Part shown: positions 10,240 to 18,677 of the stretch, piece by piece
How the letters are laid out: each line of letters opens with the position of its first letter
Position numbering within the stretch: the stretch's first letter is position 1
NCBI RefSeq assembly: GCF_030378205.1
Contig: NZ_CP127385.1
Coordinates: forward strand, 4,504,001-4,568,000
Origin: Bradyrhizobium sp. NP1
Lineage (GTDB): Bacteria; Pseudomonadota; Alphaproteobacteria; Rhizobiales; Xanthobacteraceae
Direction of reading: 5' to 3'
DNA length: 64,000 nt
The notes under the pieces: generated by a model
The model's input: only the letters and a program-made list of their open reading frames with translations
The model's database searches: none
Told to the model about the DNA's origin: nothing
Position numbers and translations under genes: made by a program

Positions 10240-11152
10240 TCGTCTCCTCCGTCTTGACGGTCTTGTTGTCGGTCGCGGCCGCCGTCGCAAGCGACTTCCG
10301 CTCCAGGCGGCTGTTGAAGAAATCGCCCTCGGCACCGGCGAGCAGGCCACCGACCGCCTTGCCCAGCTCCAGCATCAACGGCGCGACCTCCTTGTGCAAC
10401 CGCTGCTCGTCAAACATCGCCGAAAGCAGTCCGATCGTGATCACGACGTAGGTCTGATATTGCGGCGACCACAGGGGAACGGCGAGACCGTTGATGTGCG
10501 GGCTCCACAACCCGCAGGCCACGACATAGCCGCGCTCGTGCAGGAATGCGCGCGTCGCTTCGATCCGCGGCCTGAGCATTCGTCCGCCTTCGGGAATCTC
10601 GCGCTCAAGCTCCGCGATCAGGTTGTCGCCGACCTCCGGCTGCAGCGCCGCGGTATAGGCGTGGCCTGCCGCGGTGCTCCAGATCGCGATCCGGCTGCCG
10701 ATGGTCTCGTGCAGCCCCAGCGCATTCGCCGCGCGCGCATATTCGAGATAGACCATATGGAAGCGATCCGGGATGACGAAGCCGACGGTGCCGGGCAACT
10801 GGTCGGCGACATCCTGCAGCCGCAGCCGGATCAGGTTGCGCAGTTGCAGGCCCTTCATCATCGATGTGCTCATCGCCACCGCGCTCGGCCCGATCCGGTA
10901 TTTCTGGTCGCGCGGCAGATAGACGAGCTGGCCCATGCGGGTCAGCGTGTGGGTAAGCCGCGACACCGTCGATCGCGGCAGCCCGCAGCGGTTGGCGATT
11001 TCGAGGTTGCCGAGCCGCGCCTCTTGGCCTTCGAAACAGCGCAGCACCTCGAACGCCCGCGACACCACCTGGATGATGTCGCCCTCGCCTGACCGATCCC
11101 CGGCGAGCATTCCCACTCTGCTTAACCGTTCCGAGCGTCGTCCCAATGCCAT
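10169..11152 (-). CDS. IclR family transcriptional regulator
   Basis: This is a regulator of up to 327 residues. A winged helix-turn-helix near residues 25-85 (GNLEIANRCGLPRSTVSRL) is followed by the IclR effector domain (about 95-270). The C-terminal tail of about 40 basic residues (RTRRTRPARS) is encoded inside the carboxyltransferase gene and looks like read-through, so the original stop may have been lost. The start could be 11152, where AGGGAG abuts the ATG, or Met15 at 11110 (GTGGGA). A palindromic operator lies 10 bases upstream of 11152. It probably controls the flanking carboxylase genes and itself. Confidence 0.85.
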   Translation of the reverse strand: MALGRRSERLSRVGMLAGDRSGEGDIIQVVSRAFEVLRCFEGQEARLGNLEIANRCGLPRSTVSRLTHTLTRMGQLVYLPRDQKYRIGPSAVAMSTSMMKGLQLRNLIRLRLQDVADQLPGTVGFVIPDRFHMVYLEYARAANALGLHETIGSRIAIWSTAAGHAYTAALQPEVGDNLIAELEREIPEGGRMLRPRIEATRAFLHERGYVVACGLWSPHINGLAVPLWSPQYQTYVVITIGLLSAMFDEQRLHKEVAPLMLELGKAVGGLLAGAEGDFFNSRLERKSLATAAATDNKTVKTEETNELEARTRRTRPARSLRARDGRR

Positions 11153-11161
11153 CTCCCTATT

Positions 11162-11185
11162 TTCCGTAATACGGAATAAAATTCC
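11162..11185. promoter_or_regulatory. IclR-type operator
   Basis: A perfect 7-bp inverted repeat with a one-base spacer, TTCCGTA-A-TACGGAA (11162-11176), is followed by an overlapping GGAAT-AAA-ATTCC palindrome (11173-11185). Together they make three TTCC half-sites. It lies between the divergent iclR-like gene and the biotin carrier gene, the usual place for autoregulatory IclR binding. Family assignment of the motif is inference. Confidence 0.7.
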
Positions 11186-11260
11186 ACTTGCAGATCACGC
11201 TACCTCAGGCAATCTGCCGCGACAACAAGAAGCGGTTCATAGGTGGGGGCGTGCCTCGGA

Positions 11261-11482
11261 ATGCCTGAGATCAAGATCGTGACCGAGGTCGCAGGACGCG
11301 TCTGCGCGCTGCCGGTCGAGGCCGGCGCCACCATCGATGACGGCGAAGAGGTCGCGTTCGTCGAGGCGATGAAGATGGAAATCCCGGTCGCCGCGCCTGC
11401 GGCGGGCCGGTTGAAGGCGATCCTGGTCAAGCTCGACGAGGTGATCACCGAAGGCCAGGCCGTGGCCATCCTCGAAACCTGA
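11261..11482 (+). CDS. Stand-alone biotin/lipoyl attachment protein (biotin carboxyl carrier)
   Basis: This 73-residue single biotinyl domain carries the EAMKMEI motif, whose first Lys is the biotinylation site. The fold-defining glycines (AGRVCALPVEAGATIDDGE and AAGRLKAI) are in place. I chose the ATG at 11261, where the conserved PEIKIVTEVAG begins; a frame opening 18 bases earlier adds only MGACLG. It is divergent from the IclR gene and its operator. It most likely carries carboxybiotin to the carboxyltransferase at 8680-10239. The biotin carboxylase needed to charge it is not in the window. Confidence 0.85.
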   Translation: MPEIKIVTEVAGRVCALPVEAGATIDDGEEVAFVEAMKMEIPVAAPAAGRLKAILVKLDEVITEGQAVAILET

Positions 11483-11548
11483 GCCCGCCGAATTGCCTAT
11501 TTCCTGGGCCGGTTGCGCGAGCGGCAATGGCGCGGCAAAACTCCCGCG

Positions 11549-13393
11549 ATGAAACCCGCTTCCGCCTCTCACGCCTGGGCCAGCGCCAAGCCGCCCCTGC
11601 TCCGGTTCCTCGACCGCTGCCACCAGGATTTTTCCGCCGAGACCGGCGGCAGTGTCGCTGACTACATTCCCGAGCTCGGCAAGGCCGATCCCGATCATTT
11701 CGGCATCAGCCTCGCGACCCTCGACGGCCATGTCTACGAGGTCGGCGACACCGGCGTGCCCTTCACCATCCAGTCGATGTCGAAGCCGTTCGTGTTCGCG
11801 CTGGCGCTGGATACGCTCGGTGCCACAAGGGTCGAGAGCACGATCGGCGTCGAGCCTTCGGGCGATCCGTTCAACTCGATCCGGCTCAATGCCGAGAACC
11901 ATCCCTTCAATCCGATGGTCAACGCCGGCGCGATCGCCTGCACCGGCCTGATCCACGAGGCCAGGGGCGCCGAGGCCTTCGAATTCATCCGCCAGGCACT
12001 CAGCCGCTTTGCGGGGCGCGAGCTTGGCGTCGATGAAGCGGTGTTCGCCTCGGAAAGCGCGACCGGCGACCGCAACCGCGCCATCGCCTATCTGTTACGA
12101 ACCAACGCGGTGATTACCGACAACGTCACTGCGGTGCTGGAAGTCTATTTCCGGCAATGCGCCATTCTGGTCACCGCACGCGATGCCGCGATCATGGCGG
12201 CGACGCTCGCAAACCGCGGCGTCAATCCGGTGACTGGCGAACAGGTGATGACGCCTTACGCGATCGCGCGCACGCTTTCGGTGATGACGTCATCGGGCAT
12301 GTACGACTATGCCGGCGAATGGATCTACCGGATCGGCATCCCGGCCAAGAGCGGCGTCGGCGGCGGCATTCTGGCGGCACTGCCGGCGCGCCTCGGGCTC
12401 GGCAGCTATTCGCCGCGGCTCGACCGGCACGGCAACAGCGTGCGCGGCATCAAGCTCTGCGAGGCGCTGTCGGCGCATTACGACCTGCACATGCTCAACC
12501 GCAGCGACGACGCGCGCAACTCGATCATCGCCGACTACACCATCGGCAAGAGCCCGTCGCGCCGCAGTCGCCGGCCGCAGGAGCGGAAGATCCTCGCCAC
12601 GCATCAGGACGCCGTGCGCGTGTTCGAGCTCGTGGGTACGCTGTCCTTCTCCAATGTCGACTACGTCTCGCGGCAGCTTGCGACGAGGCCGCACCCGCAA
12701 TTCGTGATCTTCGACCTGCGCCGCGTCACGGCGGTGACGCGCGCCGGCGCGCGCCTGCTCGCCGAGGAATTCCGCGAGCTGGAGCGTCTTCGCGTCACCG
12801 TGATCCTGTCCGGCATCAAGCGCACGTCGGCAGGCTGGAAGATCGTCCAGGAATGGACCGAGGGCCTCACCAATCTGCGCGATTTCTATCTGCTCGATAC
12901 CGCGATCGAGTGGGCCGAAGACCAGCTCGTCTACCGCCATGGCGGCGCGATCGACTTCGACGACATCACCGAACTGTCCGAACAGGCGCTGCTGGCGGGC
13001 CTGAGCACGGAGGAGCTGACCGATCTCGCCTCGCTCGCGTCGGTGAAAACATACCGCTCGGGCGAACGCATCATCGCGGCCGGCGGACCCGCGACGTCGC
13101 TCTACTTCCTGCGCAGCGGCGTGGTCCATGTCACGCTGCCCGATGGCGTTCGCCTGGCGACGCTGACGGCCGGCACGACCTTCGGCGAAATGGCGCTGCT
13201 GGAGCCGGTCCGCTCCGCCGATGTGTCGGCGGATCGCGCCGCCAGCGCCTTCGAAATACCGCTGCGCGACTTCGAACGCTTCCGCAGGCAACATCCGCGC
13301 GCCGGCGAGCGGATCATGCGCAACCTCGCCCAGCTTCTCGCCGAACGGCTGATCGTCGCCAACGCCAAGGTCGAGCTGCTGACCTCCAACTGA
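11549..13393 (+). CDS. glsA: Glutaminase with C-terminal STAS and cyclic-nucleotide-binding domains
   Basis: This 614-residue protein has three domains. Residues 1-310 are a serine-dependent glutaminase (glutamine to glutamate plus ammonia), with catalytic S76 and K79 in QSMSKPF and the substrate motif NPMVNAGAI near 130. Residues of about 345-460 form a STAS domain (FVIFDLRRVTAVTRAGARLL). Residues of about 480-600 form a cNMP-binding domain (FGEMALLEPVRSADV). Bacterial GlsA is normally about 310 residues, so the last 300 are an add-on that could regulate activity allosterically. The start is the ATG before KPASASHAW. No partner gene is evident. Confidence 0.88.
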   Translation: MKPASASHAWASAKPPLLRFLDRCHQDFSAETGGSVADYIPELGKADPDHFGISLATLDGHVYEVGDTGVPFTIQSMSKPFVFALALDTLGATRVESTIGVEPSGDPFNSIRLNAENHPFNPMVNAGAIACTGLIHEARGAEAFEFIRQALSRFAGRELGVDEAVFASESATGDRNRAIAYLLRTNAVITDNVTAVLEVYFRQCAILVTARDAAIMAATLANRGVNPVTGEQVMTPYAIARTLSVMTSSGMYDYAGEWIYRIGIPAKSGVGGGILAALPARLGLGSYSPRLDRHGNSVRGIKLCEALSAHYDLHMLNRSDDARNSIIADYTIGKSPSRRSRRPQERKILATHQDAVRVFELVGTLSFSNVDYVSRQLATRPHPQFVIFDLRRVTAVTRAGARLLAEEFRELERLRVTVILSGIKRTSAGWKIVQEWTEGLTNLRDFYLLDTAIEWAEDQLVYRHGGAIDFDDITELSEQALLAGLSTEELTDLASLASVKTYRSGERIIAAGGPATSLYFLRSGVVHVTLPDGVRLATLTAGTTFGEMALLEPVRSADVSADRAASAFEIPLRDFERFRRQHPRAGERIMRNLAQLLAERLIVANAKVELLTSN

Positions 13394-13505
13394 GGCGAAA
13401 AGCCGGGGCGTTGCGCCATTTCCGGTCGAGTCTTTGACATCCGGCGTCAAATGGTTTCTTAACGTAATCCAAATTCAATGTCCGTTTGGTTCGGCCTCCT
13501 GAAGC

Positions 13506-14903
13506 TTGAGTTTGTCCGGCGTGCTGCGTCCTGCTGTTCTCATCATTGGGCTTTGCATTGCCCTGCTCGGCTGTGCCTCCATCCAGAATGCGCCGGTCAA
13601 CCTGCCCGGCTCCAGCGAAGGGCTCGCTGGACAGATCCGGCTGAACTTCGAGGGAAAGAACCAGGAAAGCGAGGACGTGATCGGGCTCGCCTTTTCAGGC
13701 GGCGGCACCCGGGCCGCGGCCTTCTCGTTCGGCGTGCTCAGCGAGATGGAACGTACCCCGATGCGGGGCGCCAGCGGCTCGATGCTCGACCGCCTCGACT
13801 TCATCTCCGGCGTATCGGGCGGCTCGGTGACGGCGGCCTATTACGGGCTGCGCAAGCGCGCCGCGCTTGCCGACTTTCGCGAGCGGTTTCTGCTGCGCAA
13901 CGCCGAGGAGGAGCTGGAGACCAACCTGACGCTTGCGACGCTCGGCAAGGCGCTGGCGGGCGGCGTCAACGATGCCCGCGGCTTCCCGCGCTGGCTTGAC
14001 GCCAACCTCTTCAACGGCGCGACCTTCGCCGATTTCCGCGAAGCCGGGCGTCCGCGGGTATGGATCAACGCCTCCGACATCTACAACCGCACGCCGTTCG
14101 TGTTCGGGCCAACCGTCTTCAACGCGATGTGCAGCGACCTCTCGAAATACCCGCTGGCGAATGCGGTGGCGGCGTCGGCCGCGGTGCCGGTGGTGTTCGC
14201 GCCCGTGGTGATGGAGACGTTCTCCAGGCAATGCCGCGATCCGCTGCCCTCCTGGGTCAACAAGGCCCTGAAGGATCGCAACGCCCCGCCGATGGTGAGC
14301 TCCGTCGCGAAGGCGATGCGCCGCTACCACGACGGCGAGGTCCCCTATATCAAGCTGCTCGACGGCGGCCTCGTCGACAATTTCGGCCTGTCCGGATTCA
14401 CGATCGCGCGCCTGACCGCCGACACGCCTTACGGGCCGCTGTCGCCCGAGCAGGCGGTGCGGCTGCGGCGCGGGCTGTTCCTGGTGGTGGACGCCAAGAA
14501 CGGGGTTGCCGGAAACTGGGTCAACACGATCGAGGGACCGAACGGCGTCGAACTGATGATGGCGGCCGCCGACACCGCGATCGACGCCAGCGTCGCCACC
14601 AGCTACACCGCCTTCGACAGCACCATGGGGGACTGGCAGAGCGCCCTCATCAAATGGCGCTGCGGCCTGTCGGCGGCGGATCGCGTCAAATTCGGCGCCA
14701 GCCCCGGCTGGAACTGCCGCGACCTGAAATTCTACATCGGGCGGCTTGGCTTCGATCAGCTCGATCCGGCGCAGGCACGCGCGCTCGAAACCATTCCGAC
14801 GCGCTTCCATTTGCCGGCCGAACAGGTCGACAGCGTCATCGCCGCGGGCCGCGATGCCTTGCGCAGCAGTCCCGTGGTCCGCAGCTTCGTCCGCGGCGTG
14901 TAG
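13506..14903 (+). CDS. Patatin-like phospholipase lipoprotein
   Basis: This protein of about 465 residues begins with a lipoprotein signal (hydrophobic run ending LLGC-A, lipobox Cys near 23), so it should be anchored in the cell envelope. Patatin motifs follow: GLAFSGGGTRAAAFSFG, the nucleophile motif FISGVSGGS and the DGGLVDNFG Asp. No ATG fits: the frame opens with TTG at 13506, with GTG at 13521 as an alternative that keeps the signal peptide. It differs from the cytosolic patatin at 7502 in having export and a longer C-terminus. Confidence 0.82.
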   Translation: MSLSGVLRPAVLIIGLCIALLGCASIQNAPVNLPGSSEGLAGQIRLNFEGKNQESEDVIGLAFSGGGTRAAAFSFGVLSEMERTPMRGASGSMLDRLDFISGVSGGSVTAAYYGLRKRAALADFRERFLLRNAEEELETNLTLATLGKALAGGVNDARGFPRWLDANLFNGATFADFREAGRPRVWINASDIYNRTPFVFGPTVFNAMCSDLSKYPLANAVAASAAVPVVFAPVVMETFSRQCRDPLPSWVNKALKDRNAPPMVSSVAKAMRRYHDGEVPYIKLLDGGLVDNFGLSGFTIARLTADTPYGPLSPEQAVRLRRGLFLVVDAKNGVAGNWVNTIEGPNGVELMMAAADTAIDASVATSYTAFDSTMGDWQSALIKWRCGLSAADRVKFGASPGWNCRDLKFYIGRLGFDQLDPAQARALETIPTRFHLPAEQVDSVIAAGRDALRSSPVVRSFVRGV

Positions 14904-14904
14904 T

Positions 14905-15429
14905 TCAAACCACTTCCGACACCGGCTGCAGATCCACCTCGAACGTCTCCAGGAACTTGGAGGTCATGATGTAGAAGCCGACCGAGAGCTGCAGCTCGAC
15001 CAGCGCGCCAGGCGTCAATTTCGCAGCGACCGCCTTGAAGGTCGCATCCGTCGGCTTGCGCAGGCGCACGATCTCGTCAGTGAAGGCGAGCACCGCGCGC
15101 TCGACCTCGTTGAAGCAGTCCGCCTTCTGCCAGTTCGCGAGCGCCTCGTTCTGCACCTCGGTGACGCCGACATTGCTGCCGATCCGCTTGTGGGCTGCGA
15201 CCTCGTAGGGCGCTTCGCAGAGAATGCCGGTGCGCGTGATCGCGAGTTCGCGCAGGACGGGATCGAGTTCCCCCTTGTGCCGGATGGCGCGGCCGAGCCG
15301 GCAGTATTGCTCAAAGTAGGCAGGCGAATGCGCCATCATCCGGAAGATGTTGGCGTTGCGGTTCTTGTCGAGGATTTCGCGGGTGCGATCGCTTGCCTTG
15401 GTCGGATCGCAATAGTCGATACGGGCCAT
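14905..15429 (-). CDS. Carboxymuconolactone decarboxylase family protein
   Basis: This 174-residue cytosolic helical protein belongs to the CMD/AhpD superfamily. Its core carries a single Cys followed by CEAPYEVAAHKRIG, the ExxxxxH-type site of CMD proteins rather than the CxxC of AhpD peroxidases. The ATG start and MARIDYCDPTKASDRTREIL opening are typical of Bradyrhizobium homologues. It is convergent with the patatin lipoprotein, with stops 1 base apart. Possible roles are aromatic-ring catabolism or a gamma-carboxymuconolactone-like reaction; the sequence alone does not decide. Confidence 0.82.
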   Translation of the reverse strand: MARIDYCDPTKASDRTREILDKNRNANIFRMMAHSPAYFEQYCRLGRAIRHKGELDPVLRELAITRTGILCEAPYEVAAHKRIGSNVGVTEVQNEALANWQKADCFNEVERAVLAFTDEIVRLRKPTDATFKAVAAKLTPGALVELQLSVGFYIMTSKFLETFEVDLQPVSEVV

Positions 15430-15565
15430 TTCCCAGAACCTTCAATGATCGGCGTTTCCTGTTGCGACAAAAACACTACCCAGCGGTCGCCCGCCGGGCA
15501 ACACGACGGCGACACGAACGAGTCAAATTGCCGCCGCATTAGTCATCGAGCCTGACATGTGTCGA

Positions 15566-15601
15566 TATTCGCTCGAATGGGGACTTGCTGAAGAGCGAAT
15601 A
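15566..15601. promoter_or_regulatory. Inverted repeat upstream of the CMD-family gene
   Basis: A perfect 9-bp inverted repeat, TATTCGCTC (15566-15574) and GAGCGAATA (15593-15601), has an 18-base spacer. It lies in the 265-base region between the CMD-family gene and a small membrane-peptide gene, which is otherwise featureless. It may be an operator or an RNA hairpin; no regulator is nearby. Confidence 0.35.
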
Positions 15602-15694
15602 CGCGTCGTGGGGTGTTCCGAGTACCGAATATTTGCGTGTCGTCCGAGGCCTCCCCGGGCAACGATGACGCGTGCCCAGGTCTAGGGAGAAACC

Positions 15695-15796
15695 ATGAAG
15701 GAAGCCACCAAGAGGGCGGCCTCGGAAGCACTTGCGCAAATGCTGGCGGTGACGGCAATGCTCGTCATCGCCAGCGTCATCTTCTACTGGCACTGA
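15695..15796 (+). CDS. Predicted 33-residue single-pass membrane protein
   Basis: A short reading frame with a strong ribosome site (AGGGAGA, 5 bases before ATG). It has a basic/amphipathic N-terminus (MKEATKRAASEALAQ) and one hydrophobic segment (about residues 16-30) ending in FYWH. Its stop abuts the stop of the convergent DUF35 gene with no gap. I do not recognise a family. The Shine-Dalgarno and membrane-helix pattern argue for a real small protein, but it is too short to be certain. Confidence 0.55.
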   Translation: MKEATKRAASEALAQMLAVTAMLVIASVIFYWH

Positions 15797-16153
15797 TCAT
15801 CCCATCTTCTCGAAATACGGCACGAGGTGCCCGGCGAACGGCATGAAGCGCGCGCTGACGCGGTCGCCGATCGCAAGCGACCTGTCGCCGTGGGCCATCA
15901 TACGGAACCCTTCGACCGCATCGACCAGCACGATGTTGTAGGGAACATGCGCACGGGCCTCCGGCGTCGCGGCACGGACGACCAGTGAGGTCGCATGGAC
16001 CATGCCCTCGCCGCTGGCGCGCTTCTCGGCAATATCGGTCCCGCCGCATGCCGCGCAGAAGCCGCGGCGGAAATACTGCACATGGCCGCACGGGCCGCAG
16101 GCCTGATAGAGGATGGCCTCGTGCCCGGTGGTCCAGTCGGCAGGTTTCATCAT
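15797..16153 (-). CDS. DUF35 zinc-ribbon/OB-fold protein (thiolase partner)
   Basis: This 118-residue protein has an N-terminal rubredoxin-like zinc ribbon, CGPCG and CAACG (about 22-42), and a C-terminal OB-fold (about 48-110). DUF35 proteins form complexes with thiolase-fold enzymes and may bind CoA esters. Its tandem ATGATGA start overlaps the thiolase-like stop, so the two are almost surely co-translated. Met1 is at 16153, with 16150 equally possible. Together with the thiolase-like protein it resembles ChsH2-DUF35/Ltp2 aldolase pairs from steroid side-chain degradation. Confidence 0.85.
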   Translation of the reverse strand: MMKPADWTTGHEAILYQACGPCGHVQYFRRGFCAACGGTDIAEKRASGEGMVHATSLVVRAATPEARAHVPYNIVLVDAVEGFRMMAHGDRSLAIGDRVSARFMPFAGHLVPYFEKMG

Positions 16154-17286
16154 CGCACGCGCTCCAGGAACATGCTGACATGGGACGACAGCACGCCGCC
16201 GTCGCCATGCAGCAGCGCGATCGAGGCATCGCCCACCTGGCGCTTTCCGGCGCGGCCCGTCATCTGCAAATGGGTCTCGACGAGGTGCGCCATGGCGCCG
16301 CCAACGCCACAATGGCCGTAACTCAACAGGCCGCCATGGGTGTTGAGCGGCATCGCGCCGTCGCGACCGAAATGCCCTGCCCGCACGCGGGCGGCGGCCT
16401 CGCCGCGGCGCGCCAGCCCAAGGTCTTCGAGCAGCATCGCCAGCGTGATGGTGAAGCTGTCGTAGACAGCGGCATAACGCACATCTGATATCGCAAGCCC
16501 GGCGGCGGCTTTTGCTTTCGCGATCGATATTTCCGCGCCGAGCTCGCTTAAGCGCGGCATCGCGGTGACGTGCTGGTGGGTATGCGCCTGCGCGCAGCCG
16601 CGGATGCGCACGCCGAAATTCGATGCCCGCTCACGGCTGACAATGAAGGCCGCGCCGCCGTCGGAGACCGGGCAGCAGTCCAGCAGCTTCAACGGCAGCG
16701 CCACCGGTTTTGACACCATCACGTCCTCGACCGTGATCGGCTCGTGAAACTGCGCGCCGGGATGGTCGAGCGCGTGGCTGCGCATCAAGACGGCGAATTC
16801 GGCGAGGTCTTCTTCGGTGACGCCGTATTCATGCATGTAGCGCGAGGCGACGAGACCGTAATAGGCGGGGATGGTCGGCCCGAGCGGTACCTCGTAATCG
16901 GGATGGCCGACCTGCGCGAGCGCCTGGATCGCGGCGTCGCGGCTCTGCCCGGTCAGCCGGTTCTCGCCGGCGACGACCAGCACATGGTTCGCCACGCCGG
17001 CCTCGACCAGATGATGCGCCAGCATGGTCATCGCAAGTCCGGTGGCGCCGCCGACCTGCACCGCATGCGCGTAGGACGGACGGATGCCGAAATGCTCGGC
17101 GAACACGGTCGCAAGCATGATGTGCGGCGACACTGTCGAATAGCCGCACAGGATGCCGTCGATGTCGGCGCGCTTCAGGCCTGCGTCGGCCAGCGCCAGC
17201 GCAGCCGCCTGGCTCATCAGGTCGAGCGAGGATGAACCCTCATGCTTGCCGAACGACGTGAGGCCAGCGCCGGTGATGAAGCTCAT
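16150..17286 (-). CDS. Thiolase-fold (SCP-x/Ltp2-like) protein lacking the nucleophilic Cys
   Basis: This 378-residue thiolase-superfamily protein aligns well with SCP-x thiolases, but the usual ACATG nucleophile is VGGATG (Gly at about residue 80). It retains YDSFTITLAMLLEDLG and the GHCGVGG loop. Thiolase-like retro-aldolases of the Ltp2 type also lack this Cys and need a DUF35 partner, which is encoded immediately downstream with an overlapping start. I therefore infer retro-aldol cleavage of a beta-hydroxyacyl-CoA rather than thiolysis. The start at 17286 has GGGGAGGTAAG as ribosome site. Substrate unknown. Confidence 0.82.
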   Translation of the reverse strand: MSFITGAGLTSFGKHEGSSSLDLMSQAAALALADAGLKRADIDGILCGYSTVSPHIMLATVFAEHFGIRPSYAHAVQVGGATGLAMTMLAHHLVEAGVANHVLVVAGENRLTGQSRDAAIQALAQVGHPDYEVPLGPTIPAYYGLVASRYMHEYGVTEEDLAEFAVLMRSHALDHPGAQFHEPITVEDVMVSKPVALPLKLLDCCPVSDGGAAFIVSRERASNFGVRIRGCAQAHTHQHVTAMPRLSELGAEISIAKAKAAAGLAISDVRYAAVYDSFTITLAMLLEDLGLARRGEAAARVRAGHFGRDGAMPLNTHGGLLSYGHCGVGGAMAHLVETHLQMTGRAGKRQVGDASIALLHGDGGVLSSHVSMFLERVR

Positions 17287-17292
17287 CTTCTT

Positions 17293-17436
17293 ACCTCCCC
17301 TTGAAAAGGGGAGGTCGGTTTGCACCCGGCGATGCGATGCATCGTCCGGCAGCAAACCGGGAGGGGATCAGGTCGATCATCCGTAGCTGCTCAGCCGTTG
17401 ACCCCCTCCCCAACCCTCCCCCTTTCAGGGAGAGGG
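17293..17436. repeat. GGGGAGGG-type palindromic repeats between thiolase-like and acyl-CoA dehydrogenase genes
   Basis: Two hairpin units lie in the 212-base gap. The first is a perfect 10-bp stem with 3-base loop, ACCTCCCCTT-GAA-AAGGGGAGGT (17293-17315). The second is an imperfect CCCTCCCC/GGGAGAGGG (17414-17436). The first overlaps the ribosome-binding region of the thiolase-like gene, so it could influence its translation. A related element lies at 48519-48541. Confidence 0.6.
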
Positions 17437-17498
17437 AGAAGAAGCAGGCTGCGTCCCTCACGACTTCGACACGCATCATCAATGCGATTTCACCTTCA

Positions 17499-18665
17499 TC
17501 AATATGACTTCGGCAGGCCGAGCACTTTCTCGGCGATGAAGCTCAGGATCAGCTCGCGGCTGACGGGCGCAATGCGCGGGATCAGCGATTCCCGCAAATA
17601 GCGCTCGACATGGAATTCCTTGGCATAGCCGAAGCCGCCATGGGTCATCACCGCCTGCTCGCAGGCATGGTAGCCGGCTTCGGCCGCGAGGTATTTTGCC
17701 GAATTGGCGGCGGGGCCGCAGGGCAGTCCCTTGTCGTACTGCCAGGCGGCCGACAGCGTCATCAGCCAGGCCGCCTCGAGTTCCATCCAGTTCTTCGCCA
17801 GCGGATGCTGGATCGCCTGGTTCTTGCCGATCGGCCGGTTGAACACGATGCGGCCCTTAGCGTAGTCGGCGGCGCGCGACAGCGCGAGCTTGCCGAGCCC
17901 GACCGCCTCGGCCGCGATCAGGATCCGCTCCGGGTTCATGCCGTGCAGGATGTACTCAAAACCCTTGCCCTCCTCGCCGAGGCGATCCTCGACCGGGATC
18001 TCGAAATCCGCCAAGAACAATTCGTTGGAGTCGACGGGTTTTCTGCCCATCTTCTCGATCTCGTGCACCGCGATGCGGCTGCGGTCGAAATCGGTGTAGA
18101 ACAGGCTCAAGCCGAAGGTCGGGTTCTTCACCTCCTCCAGCGGCGTGGTGCGCGCCAATAGCAGGATCTTTTCCGCGACCTGCGCGGTCGAGATCCAGAC
18201 CTTCTGGCCGTTGACGATATATTTGTCGCCCTTCCTCACCGCGCGCGTCTTGAGCTGCGTGGTGTTGAGCCCGGTATTGGGCTCGGTGACGGCGAAGCAG
18301 GCCCGCTCGGTGCCGTCGACGATGCCGGGCAGCATGCGCTCGCACTGCTCCTTCGTGCCGAACACGACCACGGGATTGAGCCCGAACACGTTCATGTGGA
18401 TGGCTGACGCGCCGGACATGCCGGCGCCGGATTCCGCGATCGTGCGCATCATGAGCGCGGCTTCGAGGATGCCGAGCCCTGAGCCGCCATACTCCTCGGG
18501 AATGCAGATGCCGAGCCAGCCGGCGTCGGCCAAGGCCTTGTGGAAGTCGGCGGGGAAGCCGCCCTCCTTGTCCTTCTTCAGCCAGTAGGCGTCGTCGAAG
18601 CGCGCGCAAATCTTGGCGACCGCATCGCGGATCGATTCCTGGTTGGCGGTCAGTGCAAAATCCAT
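17499..18665 (-). CDS. Acyl-CoA dehydrogenase
   Basis: This 388-residue FAD flavoenzyme oxidises acyl-CoA to enoyl-CoA. The recognisable family blocks are CFAVTEPNTGLNTTQL, the flavin/acyl region YIVNGQKVWISTA and the C-terminal HGGFGYAKEFHVERYLRE. The start at 18665 (MDFALTANQ) is where the family begins; the longer frame crosses two palindromic repeats and is spurious. It lies in the block with a CoA-transferase upstream and the thiolase-like/DUF35 pair downstream, consistent with stepwise degradation of a branched or cyclic acid. Confidence 0.9.
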   Translation of the reverse strand: MDFALTANQESIRDAVAKICARFDDAYWLKKDKEGGFPADFHKALADAGWLGICIPEEYGGSGLGILEAALMMRTIAESGAGMSGASAIHMNVFGLNPVVVFGTKEQCERMLPGIVDGTERACFAVTEPNTGLNTTQLKTRAVRKGDKYIVNGQKVWISTAQVAEKILLLARTTPLEEVKNPTFGLSLFYTDFDRSRIAVHEIEKMGRKPVDSNELFLADFEIPVEDRLGEEGKGFEYILHGMNPERILIAAEAVGLGKLALSRAADYAKGRIVFNRPIGKNQAIQHPLAKNWMELEAAWLMTLSAAWQYDKGLPCGPAANSAKYLAAEAGYHACEQAVMTHGGFGYAKEFHVERYLRESLIPRIAPVSRELILSFIAEKVLGLPKSY

Positions 18666-18677
18666 CGGTCTGTCCTT

